A stretch of 64,000 bases of DNA from Aquabacterium sp. (lineage in GTDB: Bacteria; Pseudomonadota; Gammaproteobacteria; Burkholderiales; Burkholderiaceae_C), in the NCBI RefSeq assembly GCF_030652515.1, contig NZ_JAUSAR010000169.1, positions 1 to 64,000 of the forward strand, given 5' to 3'. Both the position numbers and the translations under genes were made by a program. This document shows, in pieces, positions 44,620-53,202 of this stretch. The notes beneath the pieces were generated by a model that saw only the letters and a list, made by a program, of their open reading frames with translations, was not told where the DNA came from and searched no databases. Positions within the stretch are counted from its first letter, which is position 1, and every line of letters begins with the position of its first letter.

Positions 44620-44670
44620 CAGAACACTAGGGATTGCCCGCGTCGCGTTATATGACATGGCGGAAATTCC

Positions 44671-44690
44671 CCCTACTCAAATGAGGGGGG
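44671..44690. promoter_or_regulatory. Imperfect palindrome upstream of the propeller/peroxidase gene
   Basis: CCCTACTCAAATGAGGGGGG is an imperfect inverted repeat (CCC-n2-CTCA-AA-TGAG-n2-GGG), 115 bp before the ATG at 44805. It has the symmetric look of an operator for a dimeric regulator. The decamer CAAATGAGGG within it (44678-44687) occurs again at 32349-32358, between the FKBP and small-protein genes. Confidence 0.4.
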
Positions 44691-44804
44691 TCGGGTGCTC
44701 ACAGGCCAGCAACCCCTCGCTTCCCGCCTTACGCCCCCCTTGGCGCTTGCCTAAAGTCAAAGCACCCCATGGCTGCTTTGCCGTACAAGCTCTAGGACTT
44801 ATCC

Positions 44805-47636
44805 ATGCCCACCCCCCTTCGCCAAGCGCTGCGCAAGACCTTCCTGTTCTCCGTCCTGTCGACCGCGCTCTTGTGGTCCGGTGCGCAAGCAGCGGCCCCC
44901 TCCTTCCTGGCCTTTGAGAGCGGCCACGTGCGCCCCCTGGCCCAGTCGCCCGACGGCACGCGCCTGTTCGCCGTCAACACACCCAACAACACGCTGGATG
45001 TGTTCAACATCACCAGCAACGGCCTGCAACTGTTCGCCCGCATCCCCGTGGGGCTGGAACCCGTGGCCGTGGCCGCACGCAGCAACAACGAAGTCTGGGT
45101 GGTCAACCACCTGTCGGACAGCGTCAGCATCGTCAAGCTGGATGGCGCGCCCCGGGTCACACAGACCCTCTTGGTGGGTGATGAGCCCCGCGACATCGTC
45201 TTCGCTGGCTCACCCGCCCGCGCCTTCATCACGACGGCGCACCGGGGCCAGCAACGCATGGACCCTTCATTGAAGAACGTGCCCGGCGCGGGTGACCCCA
45301 AGCTGACCACCGCCGGCATCGGCCGTGCCGACGTCTGGGTGTTCAACCCCGCCAGCGTGGGCAGTTACGCCGTGGGCGGCGTGCCCCTGCGCATCATGAG
45401 TTTCTTCGCCGACACGCCGCGCGCCCTGGCCGTCAGCCCGGACCGCAACACCGTCTACGTGGCCGCCTTCAAGTCGGGCAACGAAACCTCCTCGCTCAAT
45501 GAAGAGGTGATCTGCGACAGCTTCAACCTGAAGATGCCCTGCTTTGTCAAAGGCAAGCTCATGCCTGGCGGCCGCCTGGGCCCGCAGACCAACGCCGAAG
45601 GCAAGCCCGCCCCCAAGACCGGGATGCTGGTGAAGTACAACCGCGCCACCAAGCGCTGGGAGGACGAGGTGGGCCGCAACTGGAACAACGCGGTCGAATT
45701 CACCCTGCCCGACAAGGACGTGTTCGCCGTTGATGCCAATGCACTGACCGAGAAAGTGGCCTTCCCGCACGTGGGCACGGTGCTGTTCAACATGGTGGCC
45801 AACCCCGTCACCGGTGCGCTGTACGTGACCAACACCGAATCCAACAACATGACCCGGTTCGAAGGCTCGGGCAAGTTCGGTGGCTCCACGGTGCAAGGCA
45901 AGCTGGCCCTGGCGCGCGTCACGGTGATCTCCGGATCAACCGTGCTGCCCCGCCACCTCAACAAGCACATCGACTACAGCAAGCTGGTCACCAACCCCGG
46001 CTTTGACCCCACCACCAAGAACCACAGCCTGGCCAGCCCGCTGGAGATGGCCGTGACCAAGGATGGCCGCACCCTGTACGTGGCCGCCTATGGCTCCAGC
46101 CGCATCGGCGTGTTCGACACGGCCGAGCTGGAGGCCAACACCTTCAACCCGCGCACGGCCAGCGCCAACTACATCAACGTGAGCGGTGGCGGCCCCAGCG
46201 GCGTGGTGCTCGATGAAGCACGCGGCCGCATGTACGTGATGACCCGCTTCGACAACGCCGTGAAGGTGGTGAACCTGGCCACGCGCACCGAGGTGGCCCA
46301 AGCCCCCCTGGTCAACCCCGAGCCCGCGAACATCATCGCCGGTCGCCCCTTCCTGTATGACGCCCAGCGCTCGTCGGCCAATGGCGAAGCTTCTTGCGCC
46401 AGCTGCCACACCTTTGGCGACACCGACGACCTGGCCTGGGACCTGGGTGACCCGGATGGCCTGGTCACGAAGAGCCCGATCCCCGGCAGGTTCACCTCGG
46501 ACCTCGCCTTCCCGATCGCCAAGCTCATCTTCGGCGTGAAGAACAAGATCAACGGCAGCGACGATCCCAAGGACTTCCACCCCATCAAGGGCCCCATGAC
46601 CACGCAAACCCTGCGCGGCATGGTCAACGCAGGCGCCATGCACTGGCGTGGCGACCGAGCCACGGGTGCCTTCGGCACCTCGGCCACGGACACGAACCTG
46701 TCGTTCAAGAACTTCTCGGTGGCGTTTGAAGGCCTGCTGGGCAACCCGGCCCCGATGAGCGAGGCGGAGATGCAGACCTTCGCGGACTTCCAGCTCGCGG
46801 TGCAACTGCCGCCCAACCCGATCCGCAACCTGGACAACTCACTGACCCCGGCCCAGAAGCGCGGCTTTGACTTCTACTTCGGCGACCGCCCTTCGGACGG
46901 CTTCAAGATCCTGCGGGCCGATGGCACCTCCATCACGCCCAGCAACAACTGCAATGGCTGCCACACCGTGGATCCGGCCAAGGGCATGTATGGCACGGGT
47001 GGCGACCAGAGCTTCGAGGGCAACTCGCAAATCTTCAAGATCCCGCACCTGCGCAACATGTACACCAAGGTGGGCCGCTTCGGCACGCCTGCGGTGCCCT
47101 TCTCCAGCGCGCCGGGTTCGGGCTTCATGGGCCCGCAAGTCCGTGGCTATGGCTTCATCAACGATGGCACGGTGGACCTGTTGGCGCACTTCTTCACGGT
47201 GCGCGTGTTCCAGCCCACCTTGAACTCGGGCTTCCCGCTCATCAACCCCGACGCCACGCGCCGTGATGTGGCCGACTACATGCACGCCTTCGACAGCGAC
47301 CTGGCCCCGATCGTGGGCCAGCAAGTCACACTCGCGTCGTACAACACCACCGCCGTGTACCCCCGCATCGATCTGCTCATCCAGCGCGCCCGCACACCCT
47401 TCGTGTCCAAAGAGTTGGGCGGCAACGTGACCGAATGCGACCTGGTGGCCCAGGTGGTTGAATCTGGCGCCAAACGCGGCTATTTCTATGACGTGGCGAG
47501 CGCAGCCTTCGTGGCAGCCGACGGTGCGCGTCGCAGCGACGCGGCCTTGCGCTCCCTGGCCGGCATCCCCGGCCAGGAAGTGACCTACACCTGCACACCA
47601 CCAGGATCGGGCAAGCGCATCGCTTTCAACAGTTGA
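44805..47636 (+). CDS. Beta-propeller / di-haem cytochrome c peroxidase fusion
   Basis: A 943-residue secreted protein with a signal peptide ending AQAAAPS. Residues about 30-515 form YVTN-type beta-propeller repeats (PLAQSPDGTRLFAVNTPNN, VNHLSDSVSIVKLDG, TKDGRTLYVAAYGSSRIGVFD). The C-terminal 400 residues are a MauG/cytochrome c peroxidase-like di-haem domain with haem sites at Cys531 (CASCH) and Cys716 (CNGCH). Such fusions act as periplasmic peroxidases or metal/protein-modifying oxidases; the substrate cannot be inferred here. It is a single gene with its own 185-bp upstream region containing a palindrome at 44671. Confidence 0.88.
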   Translation: MPTPLRQALRKTFLFSVLSTALLWSGAQAAAPSFLAFESGHVRPLAQSPDGTRLFAVNTPNNTLDVFNITSNGLQLFARIPVGLEPVAVAARSNNEVWVVNHLSDSVSIVKLDGAPRVTQTLLVGDEPRDIVFAGSPARAFITTAHRGQQRMDPSLKNVPGAGDPKLTTAGIGRADVWVFNPASVGSYAVGGVPLRIMSFFADTPRALAVSPDRNTVYVAAFKSGNETSSLNEEVICDSFNLKMPCFVKGKLMPGGRLGPQTNAEGKPAPKTGMLVKYNRATKRWEDEVGRNWNNAVEFTLPDKDVFAVDANALTEKVAFPHVGTVLFNMVANPVTGALYVTNTESNNMTRFEGSGKFGGSTVQGKLALARVTVISGSTVLPRHLNKHIDYSKLVTNPGFDPTTKNHSLASPLEMAVTKDGRTLYVAAYGSSRIGVFDTAELEANTFNPRTASANYINVSGGGPSGVVLDEARGRMYVMTRFDNAVKVVNLATRTEVAQAPLVNPEPANIIAGRPFLYDAQRSSANGEASCASCHTFGDTDDLAWDLGDPDGLVTKSPIPGRFTSDLAFPIAKLIFGVKNKINGSDDPKDFHPIKGPMTTQTLRGMVNAGAMHWRGDRATGAFGTSATDTNLSFKNFSVAFEGLLGNPAPMSEAEMQTFADFQLAVQLPPNPIRNLDNSLTPAQKRGFDFYFGDRPSDGFKILRADGTSITPSNNCNGCHTVDPAKGMYGTGGDQSFEGNSQIFKIPHLRNMYTKVGRFGTPAVPFSSAPGSGFMGPQVRGYGFINDGTVDLLAHFFTVRVFQPTLNSGFPLINPDATRRDVADYMHAFDSDLAPIVGQQVTLASYNTTAVYPRIDLLIQRARTPFVSKELGGNVTECDLVAQVVESGAKRGYFYDVASAAFVAADGARRSDAALRSLAGIPGQEVTYTCTPPGSGKRIAFNS

Positions 47637-47647
47637 TGATCACCGGG

Positions 47648-47659
47648 TTGAGCGCTCAA
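47648..47659. promoter_or_regulatory. Perfect 12-bp palindrome before the SDR gene
   Basis: TTGAGCGCTCAA is perfectly symmetric and lies 49 bp before the ATG at 47708, between the propeller/peroxidase gene and the SDR gene. It could be an operator of a TetR- or MarR-type repressor. No regulator gene is next to it. Confidence 0.3.
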
Positions 47660-47707
47660 TTGCGCGCATGATGCGGATCACATCAGCTGCAAGAGAAGGT
47701 CGATTCG

Positions 47708-48553
47708 ATGAAGCGTTTGAAGGACAAGGTCGCCGCCATCACAGGTGCGGCGTCCGGCATGGGCCGCACCTTGGCATTGGAACTGGCCCGACGAGGCTGC
47801 CATCTGGCGCTGAGCGACATCAACGAGCCGGGGCTGCTGGAGACCGCCAATCTGGCTCGCCACTTTGGCGTGAAAGTCACGACCACTCGGTTGGACGTGG
47901 GCAGTCGCGAAGCGGTGTTCGGCTGGGCCGATCAGGTCGTGGCTGACCATGGCCGGGTCAACCTGATCTTCAACAACGCCGGTGTGGCCATTGGCGCATT
48001 TGTTGAAACAGTGTCGGAGAAGGACTTCCACTGGATCATGGACATCAACTTCTGGGGCGTCGTGTGGGGCACGCAGGCTTTCCTGCCGCATCTCAAAAGG
48101 GCCGGCGAAGGGCATGTGATCAACGTGTCCAGCCTGGCGGGGCTGATGGCCGCACCCAGCCAAGCCCCCTACAACGCCAGCAAGTTTGCGGTGCGAGGTT
48201 TCACCGAGTCCTTGCGACAGGAACTCGACCTGGAAGCTTGCGGCGTCAGCGCCACGTGCATTCACCCAGGTGGCATTCGCACGAACATCGCCCACACGGC
48301 CCACATTGACGAGAGCGTGACCTCTCGCTGCGGAGGTGATGTCGAGGAAGCGCGCGCCCGTTTCAACAAAGCATTGGGCGGCACCTCGGCCGAGAGCGCG
48401 GCCTTGCAGATTTTGCGCGCAGTCGAGCGCGACGAACGCCGAGCACTGATCGGTGCCGACGCGAAGTTCATGGATTTGCTGGTGCGCATCGCGGGCTCGT
48501 GGTACCAGCCGGTGACGGTCTTCATGGCCCGCAGGATGTTGGCCAAGGCTTAG
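47708..48553 (+). CDS. Short-chain dehydrogenase/reductase
   Basis: A 281-residue classical SDR. The NAD(P)-binding motif is TGAASGMG (residues about 12-19), NNAG is present, and the catalytic set is INVSSLAGL plus YNASK (Tyr/Lys). Asp at the end of strand 2 (LSDINEPG) favours NAD(H). The substrate is unknown. ATG 47708 follows AAGGTCG. Its 3' end overlaps the convergent helicase gene by 4 bp. Confidence 0.88.
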   Translation: MKRLKDKVAAITGAASGMGRTLALELARRGCHLALSDINEPGLLETANLARHFGVKVTTTRLDVGSREAVFGWADQVVADHGRVNLIFNNAGVAIGAFVETVSEKDFHWIMDINFWGVVWGTQAFLPHLKRAGEGHVINVSSLAGLMAAPSQAPYNASKFAVRGFTESLRQELDLEACGVSATCIHPGGIRTNIAHTAHIDESVTSRCGGDVEEARARFNKALGGTSAESAALQILRAVERDERRALIGADAKFMDLLVRIAGSWYQPVTVFMARRMLAKA

Positions 48554-50790
48554 CCAAGCCGCCACCAGGCGGGTAGCAAGCCGCGCACCTCAGGTCGGCC
48601 AAAGCGGTCGTCCATGAGGTGCACCACGCCACGGTCGGTCTGCGTGCGGATCACGCGGCCCGCCGCCTGCACCACCTTCTGCAAACCGGGATACAGGTAG
48701 GTGTAGGCGTAGCCATCGCCAAACAGATCGGCCATGCGCAGGCGGATCTGCTCGTTGACCGGGTTGACCTGGGGCAGGCCCAAGGTGGCGATGAACGCCC
48801 CGATCAGCCGTTGCCCGGCCAGGTCGATGCCCTCGGCGAACGAGCCACCCAGCACCGCGAAACCCATGCCTTGGCCGTCTTCCGTGAAGCGCGCCAGGAA
48901 CTGCGCCTGGTCGCCCTCGCTCATGCGGCGCGACTGCTTCCAGGTGGTGACCTGTGGCATGCGCGCCGCCCACAAGGCGGCCACCTCGTCCAGGTAATCA
49001 AAGCTGCTGAAAAAGGCCAGGTAGTTGCCGGGCTGCTGTTCATACTGCCGGGCCATCACGTCCACCACGGGGGCCAAGGATGCTTGCCGATGCTGGTAGC
49101 GGGTCGAGATGTGGGTGGCCACCTGCACACTCAGTTGCTCGTGGCTGAACGGCGAGTCCACATCGATCCAGGCGGTGTTGTCGGGCAAGCCCAGCAAGTC
49201 GCCATAGAACTGCTGGGGCCGCAAGGTGGCCGAGAACAAGGTGACCGAGTGCGCGTTGGCAAAGCGCGGCTTCAGGAAGCTGGCGGGCACCACGTTGCGG
49301 ATGCACAAGGTGGACGGCTTGCCGGACTTGGTGATGTCGAACAGAGAATGCTCGCCAAAGGATTCGCTCAGGCGCGTGAAGTGCAAGGCCTCGAAGTAAA
49401 AGCTCTGCAAGGCTTCGTCGACCAGGGTCGGGTGCTCGCTCAGGTGTTCGGTGATGGCGTTGGTGGCCTGCTGCAGCTTGAACATGAAGGCTTCGGGCAA
49501 CTGGGCATGAACCTGGTAATCATCCAGCTGTCCTTGGTGCGCCGCCTTCCAGCCCTTGTGCAAACGGTCGAGGGCTTTCTTGACCGGTGCCGGTGCCGAG
49601 CGTCGTGCCGCGCTCAAGCTGGCCTGGTCCAGCGCCGCCGTGTACATCTTGCGGGCCCGCTCGACCAGGTTGTGCGCCTCGTCCACCAGCACGCTAACGC
49701 GCCAGGGCTGGCCCACCGCCTGGCCATGCAGCATCGCGTTCAGGTCGAAATAATGGTTGTAGTCGCCCACCACGGCATCGCTCCACTTCACCATTTCCTG
49801 GCCCAGGTAATAGGGGCAGACCTGGTGGGCCAGGGCCACGGTGCGCAAGGTGGCTTTGTCCAGGGTGCCCGTGGCCGCTGCCGCGCTGCGGGCCTGCGGC
49901 AGCCGGTCGTAAAAGCCCTGCGCCAAAGGGCATGAGGCGCCATGGCAGGCCTTGTCAGGGTGCTCGCAGGCCTTGTCCTTGGCCACCAGCTCGATGACAC
50001 GCAGGGGCAAGGCGGGCGCGCTGCGCTTGATCAGCGCCAGCGCGTTCAAGGCCACGCCGCGCCCCGAGGTCTTGGCCGTGAGGAAAAACACTTTGTCCAG
50101 CTTTTGCGCTGGGCAGGCCTTGAGCAGCGGAAAGACCGTGCCAATGGTTTTGCCGATGCCGGTGGGGGCCTGCACCATCAGGCAACGGCCCGCGCTGTTG
50201 GCCTTGTAGACGGCCTCGGCCAAAGCCCGCTGGCCGGTGCGGAACTCGGCATGCGGGAATGGCAAGGCGGTGAGCGCCCAGTCGCGCGCGGCGCGGTGCG
50301 CCAGTTCCTGATCGGCCCAGTCCACGAAGCGCTCGCATTGCGTTTCAAAGTGCTGTTGCAGCATCGCAGCGGTGCAATGCTGGCGCAGCACGGTTTCATC
50401 TTGCGAACCAATGTCGAAATAGACCAGGGCCAGCTCCACCTCGCTCAGGCCGCGCGCCTGGCACAGCAGCCAGCCATAGACCATGAGCTGCGCCCAATGC
50501 AGGTGGCGGTGGTTGTCAGTTTGGCGGTCCAGACGGCCTCGGAAGGTCTTGACCTCTTCAAGGCGGTTCAAAGCTGCGTCGTAGCCATCGGCGCGGCCGC
50601 GCACCAGCAGGTGCTGGTGCTCGCCACTCAAGGTGATCTCGGATTCATAAGACGCGCCCCGCCGCGAGGCCACCAGCAGGTGCCCGGCCATGCCCTCTTG
50701 CGCTGTGGGCGAAGGCGTGAAGCGCAAATCCAGGTCGCCTTGCTTGGCGGTGAACTCGCACAAGGCACGGACGGCGACCGTGTACTTCAA
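48550..50790 (-). CDS. RecB/Cas4-like nuclease fused to Fe-S XPD/DinG-family helicase
   Basis: A 746-residue two-part protein. Residues 1-150 carry a PD-(D/E)XK nuclease core: Asp68 (GRADGYD), Glu79-x-Lys81 (LEEVKT) and the RecB/Cas4-type motif QLMVY (Gln101, Tyr105). From about residue 180 it is a superfamily 2 XPD/DinG helicase: Walker A APTGIGKT (Lys214), VDEAHNL, GGSFAEGIDL, QAAGRVIRT. Four cysteines (275, 282, 287, 325) lie where XPD proteins bind a 4Fe-4S cluster. The start is TTG 50790, overlapping the upstream gene's TGA. Both are probably SOS-induced via the LexA box at 51603. Confidence 0.88.
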   Translation of the reverse strand: MKYTVAVRALCEFTAKQGDLDLRFTPSPTAQEGMAGHLLVASRRGASYESEITLSGEHQHLLVRGRADGYDAALNRLEEVKTFRGRLDRQTDNHRHLHWAQLMVYGWLLCQARGLSEVELALVYFDIGSQDETVLRQHCTAAMLQQHFETQCERFVDWADQELAHRAARDWALTALPFPHAEFRTGQRALAEAVYKANSAGRCLMVQAPTGIGKTIGTVFPLLKACPAQKLDKVFFLTAKTSGRGVALNALALIKRSAPALPLRVIELVAKDKACEHPDKACHGASCPLAQGFYDRLPQARSAAAATGTLDKATLRTVALAHQVCPYYLGQEMVKWSDAVVGDYNHYFDLNAMLHGQAVGQPWRVSVLVDEAHNLVERARKMYTAALDQASLSAARRSAPAPVKKALDRLHKGWKAAHQGQLDDYQVHAQLPEAFMFKLQQATNAITEHLSEHPTLVDEALQSFYFEALHFTRLSESFGEHSLFDITKSGKPSTLCIRNVVPASFLKPRFANAHSVTLFSATLRPQQFYGDLLGLPDNTAWIDVDSPFSHEQLSVQVATHISTRYQHRQASLAPVVDVMARQYEQQPGNYLAFFSSFDYLDEVAALWAARMPQVTTWKQSRRMSEGDQAQFLARFTEDGQGMGFAVLGGSFAEGIDLAGQRLIGAFIATLGLPQVNPVNEQIRLRMADLFGDGYAYTYLYPGLQKVVQAAGRVIRTQTDRGVVHLMDDRFGRPEVRGLLPAWWRLG

Positions 50791-51596
50791 TCGCTGGCCT
50801 CGTCCAGGCTGGCTTGCGCCGGTTCATCCACCTCCAGGCGCCACGGCGTGGCTTTGGCCAGCGCCAGCCACACCGCGAAAGGCAGCTCGCAAGGCGCATG
50901 CCGCGCCGGACGAGCGAGCTCGAACTGCCCGTGCTCGATGTCGCCGTGCAACAGCCAGACCCCGAACTCCGGCGGCACCTCGTCAGGCCGAGCCACGCCC
51001 GCCGGGAACACGTAGTGGCACTCGCAGCACAGCCATTGGTATGACTGCCGTTTGGCCTCGTGCCGCAGGTCGGACAACAGGTCCGCGCGGGTGGCCTTGA
51101 CCTCGTGAACCACCGGCTGCAAGTAGGCCTGCACCGAGGTGTTGCGCACCGAAAAAACATCCGGGCGGGCCATGCGCCACGAGGCTTGGCGCTCGATGGC
51201 GGCCTCTTCGTCAGCCCACAAGGCGGTGGGGGGTGCCGAGACGCACTCGGCGCCCCGCTCGTCGGCATGGCCCGTCACCCTCGCACGCAAGGACAGCTCG
51301 CGCCAGACGATCCGACCGGCGGCCATCAACTGCAGCGCCACCCGCTCAGCCAATCGATCATGGGCGCTCAAGGCTCGGCGATTTTGTTGGCGGGCCAAGG
51401 CCAGCCACTGGATCCCGGCCTCGGTCAGGTGCAAGGTTTCATGCCCATCGGGCGTTGCCCGCAAGGACACCAGACCCGCGGCCAGCAGGTCGATCTCGAT
51501 GGCATCGCGGCAGGGCCAACCGGCCGAGCGCCAGATCTGCATCAGGCGCGTTCGGTGAGCGCGCTGAAGGGCGGAGTGGGCAGGAATCGAAGGCAT
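50787..51596 (-). CDS. Winged-helix + PD-(D/E)XK nuclease-like protein
   Basis: A 269-residue protein I do not know by family name. Residues about 15-70 look like a winged helix (AIEIDLLAAGLVSLR, LHLTEAGIQWLA). Residues about 75-185 have a restriction-like nuclease core: RPDVFSV with Asp146, and HEVKATRADLLSDL with Glu165-x-Lys167. Cysteines follow (LCCECHYVFP). It is translated just before, and coupled to, the nuclease-helicase gene. ATG 51596 is 6 bp from the LexA-type box; in-frame starts up to 51647 exist but lie across the box. Confidence 0.72.
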   Translation of the reverse strand: MPSIPAHSALQRAHRTRLMQIWRSAGWPCRDAIEIDLLAAGLVSLRATPDGHETLHLTEAGIQWLALARQQNRRALSAHDRLAERVALQLMAAGRIVWRELSLRARVTGHADERGAECVSAPPTALWADEEAAIERQASWRMARPDVFSVRNTSVQAYLQPVVHEVKATRADLLSDLRHEAKRQSYQWLCCECHYVFPAGVARPDEVPPEFGVWLLHGDIEHGQFELARPARHAPCELPFAVWLALAKATPWRLEVDEPAQASLDEASD

Positions 51597-51602
51597 GCAT
51601 GA

Positions 51603-51618
51603 CTGTATACCCATACAG
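51603..51618. promoter_or_regulatory. LexA (SOS) box for the nuclease/helicase operon
   Basis: CTGTATACCCATACAG is a perfect CTGT-N8-ACAG site, the enterobacterial/betaproteobacterial LexA consensus. On the minus strand it contains TATACAG and sits 6 bp before the ATG at 51596, so LexA would cover the -10 region. If TATACA is the -10, the transcript would be nearly leaderless. Confidence 0.8.
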
Positions 51619-51685
51619 CCCTGACAACGCACTGGCACGCCGGGCATGTTTTTCAGAAAAACTTACCCGCGCTGGCGCGCCAACC

Positions 51686-52600
51686 TCAAATCGCCCCGAC
51701 GCTGCCCGTGATTGGCAACACGATGCCGGTGATGTAGCCCGAGCACACCGGCGAGGCCAGGAACACGTAAGCGGGCGAGATTTCCTCGGGCTGCGCGGCC
51801 CGCTTCATCTGGGTCTTCTCGCCGAAATCCGCCACCTTGTCGGCGGGCAGATCGGCCGGGTTCAGGGGTGTCCACACCGGGCCGGGGGCCACGGCGTTCA
51901 CGCGGATGCCCTTGTCCAGCAGGTTTTGCGCGAGCGACTTGGTGAAGGCGTGGATGGCCCCTTTGGTCGTCGAATAGTCCAACAGGTCGGCGCTGCCGTT
52001 CAAGCCGGTCACCGAGCCCGTGTTGATGATGGAGGCCCCTTCCTGCAGGTAAGGCACCGCCGCCTTGGCCATGTGGAAGTAGCCATACACATTGGTGCGC
52101 AAGGTTTCGTCAAAGCGCTCTTCGCTGAGCAACTCGATCGAGTGCGTGTGCTGCTGGAAGGCGGCGTTGTTGACCAGCACGTCCAGCTTGCCAAAGGTGT
52201 CTACCGTGTCCTCCACGGCGCGAACGCAAAAATCCGGGTCTTTCACATCGCCAGCGATCAGCAGGCTGGCCTGGCCTTCGCGCTCGATCAGGCGCGCGGT
52301 CTCCTGGGCATCTTCATGCTCGTTCAGGTAGATGATGGCGACACTAGCGCCCTCTCGCGCGAACAACACGGCCACCGCGCGGCCAATGCCCGAATCACCG
52401 CCGGTGATCAGGGCCGTCTTGCCGGCCAGTTTGTTGCTTCCCTCATAACCGGGCGCCAGAAACTGCGGCTTCAACTGCAACTGCGCCTCCAGGCCAGGCT
52501 GGTCATTCAGGTGCTGCGCGGGCATGTGGCTGGGGTGCGGGCGCTCGCCAGCCTGCACGGCGTCGTCGTCTTCCAGGGCTTGGGTGTGGTCGGTGGACAT
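51686..52600 (-). CDS. YghA-type short-chain dehydrogenase
   Basis: A 304-residue SDR of the YghA/YhdF group, with an N-terminal extension (residues 1-55) ending LQLKPQFLAPGYEGSNKL before the Rossmann fold. Motifs: TGGDSGIGRAVAV, NNAAFQQ, INTGSVTGL and the catalytic YSTTKGA. GGDSGIGR is typical of YghA-like aldehyde/glyoxal or general stress reductases. The ATG at 52600 follows AAGGAGTCC. It is upstream of the nuclease gene but separated from it by 89 bp with the LexA box and the GTTTTTC-A-GAAAAAC palindrome (51649-51663), so they are probably separate units. Confidence 0.87.
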   Translation of the reverse strand: MSTDHTQALEDDDAVQAGERPHPSHMPAQHLNDQPGLEAQLQLKPQFLAPGYEGSNKLAGKTALITGGDSGIGRAVAVLFAREGASVAIIYLNEHEDAQETARLIEREGQASLLIAGDVKDPDFCVRAVEDTVDTFGKLDVLVNNAAFQQHTHSIELLSEERFDETLRTNVYGYFHMAKAAVPYLQEGASIINTGSVTGLNGSADLLDYSTTKGAIHAFTKSLAQNLLDKGIRVNAVAPGPVWTPLNPADLPADKVADFGEKTQMKRAAQPEEISPAYVFLASPVCSGYITGIVLPITGSVGAI

Positions 52601-52714
52601 GTGGGGACTCCTTCGTGGCGTGAAGAATTCGGGGCAATCCTCATGCCCATGGACATCGGGCACACCAATTGCCACAGAGGGGCATCCAAACGATTCATGC
52701 CTCGGGAGGCCAGC

Positions 52715-53197
52715 ATGCACAACGATCTGATACCCGTCCTGAAAGAGGACCACGCTGTTTTACAGGAACTGGTGCACGCTGTGCAATCCACCGGGGACTT
52801 CCGCCAGAAACAGCAGCTGACCAACGACCTGTACCTGTCCTTGAACGGGCACATGGCCATCGTCGAGAAAACGGTGCTGCCCATGCTGCGCACTTTCACC
52901 GGCCACACCTTGCCCGACACATTTTCCCGCCAATACGAGCAAATGCGCGAGCAGTTGTCAGACCTGATGGCGCACCGGGTGGACCTGCCCGCACTGGATG
53001 CGGCACTGGACTTGTTGTGTCAAACCTGGACCTTGCAGAACGAGCGAGAACGCCTGTTCCTGTTGCCCGCCATCGAGCGCGCCCTGGACACCGACGAGCG
53101 CGCCTACTTTGCCCTGCGATCCTGCGATCGGTTGACACGCGAGATGCGCAAAGGCCTGTTCAGCATGCCGTCGATGCTCGCACCCTCCATGGCTTGA
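52715..53197 (+). CDS. Hemerythrin-like helical protein heading the KaiC operon
   Basis: A 160-residue four-helix protein with HHE-like features: DLIPVLKEDHAVLQELV, NGHMAIVEKTVLPML and LFLLPAIERAL. Several canonical His ligands are weak or replaced, so whether it binds iron is open. It starts at ATG 52715, six bases after GGGAGG. The next gene, kaiC, starts 5 bp after its stop, so it is the first gene of a five-gene unit with KaiC, two KaiB proteins and a PAS kinase. Confidence 0.72.
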   Translation: MHNDLIPVLKEDHAVLQELVHAVQSTGDFRQKQQLTNDLYLSLNGHMAIVEKTVLPMLRTFTGHTLPDTFSRQYEQMREQLSDLMAHRVDLPALDAALDLLCQTWTLQNERERLFLLPAIERALDTDERAYFALRSCDRLTREMRKGLFSMPSMLAPSMA

Positions 53198-53202
53198 CGC
53201 CC

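Noticed and set aside
51649..51663. GTTTTTC-A-GAAAAAC palindrome
   Set aside because: Perfect 7-bp arms but AT-only and isolated; too little to call a terminator or operator.
51233..52714. N-terminal extension of the hemerythrin-like protein
   Set aside because: It runs antisense through the SDR gene; GGGAGG places the start at 52715.
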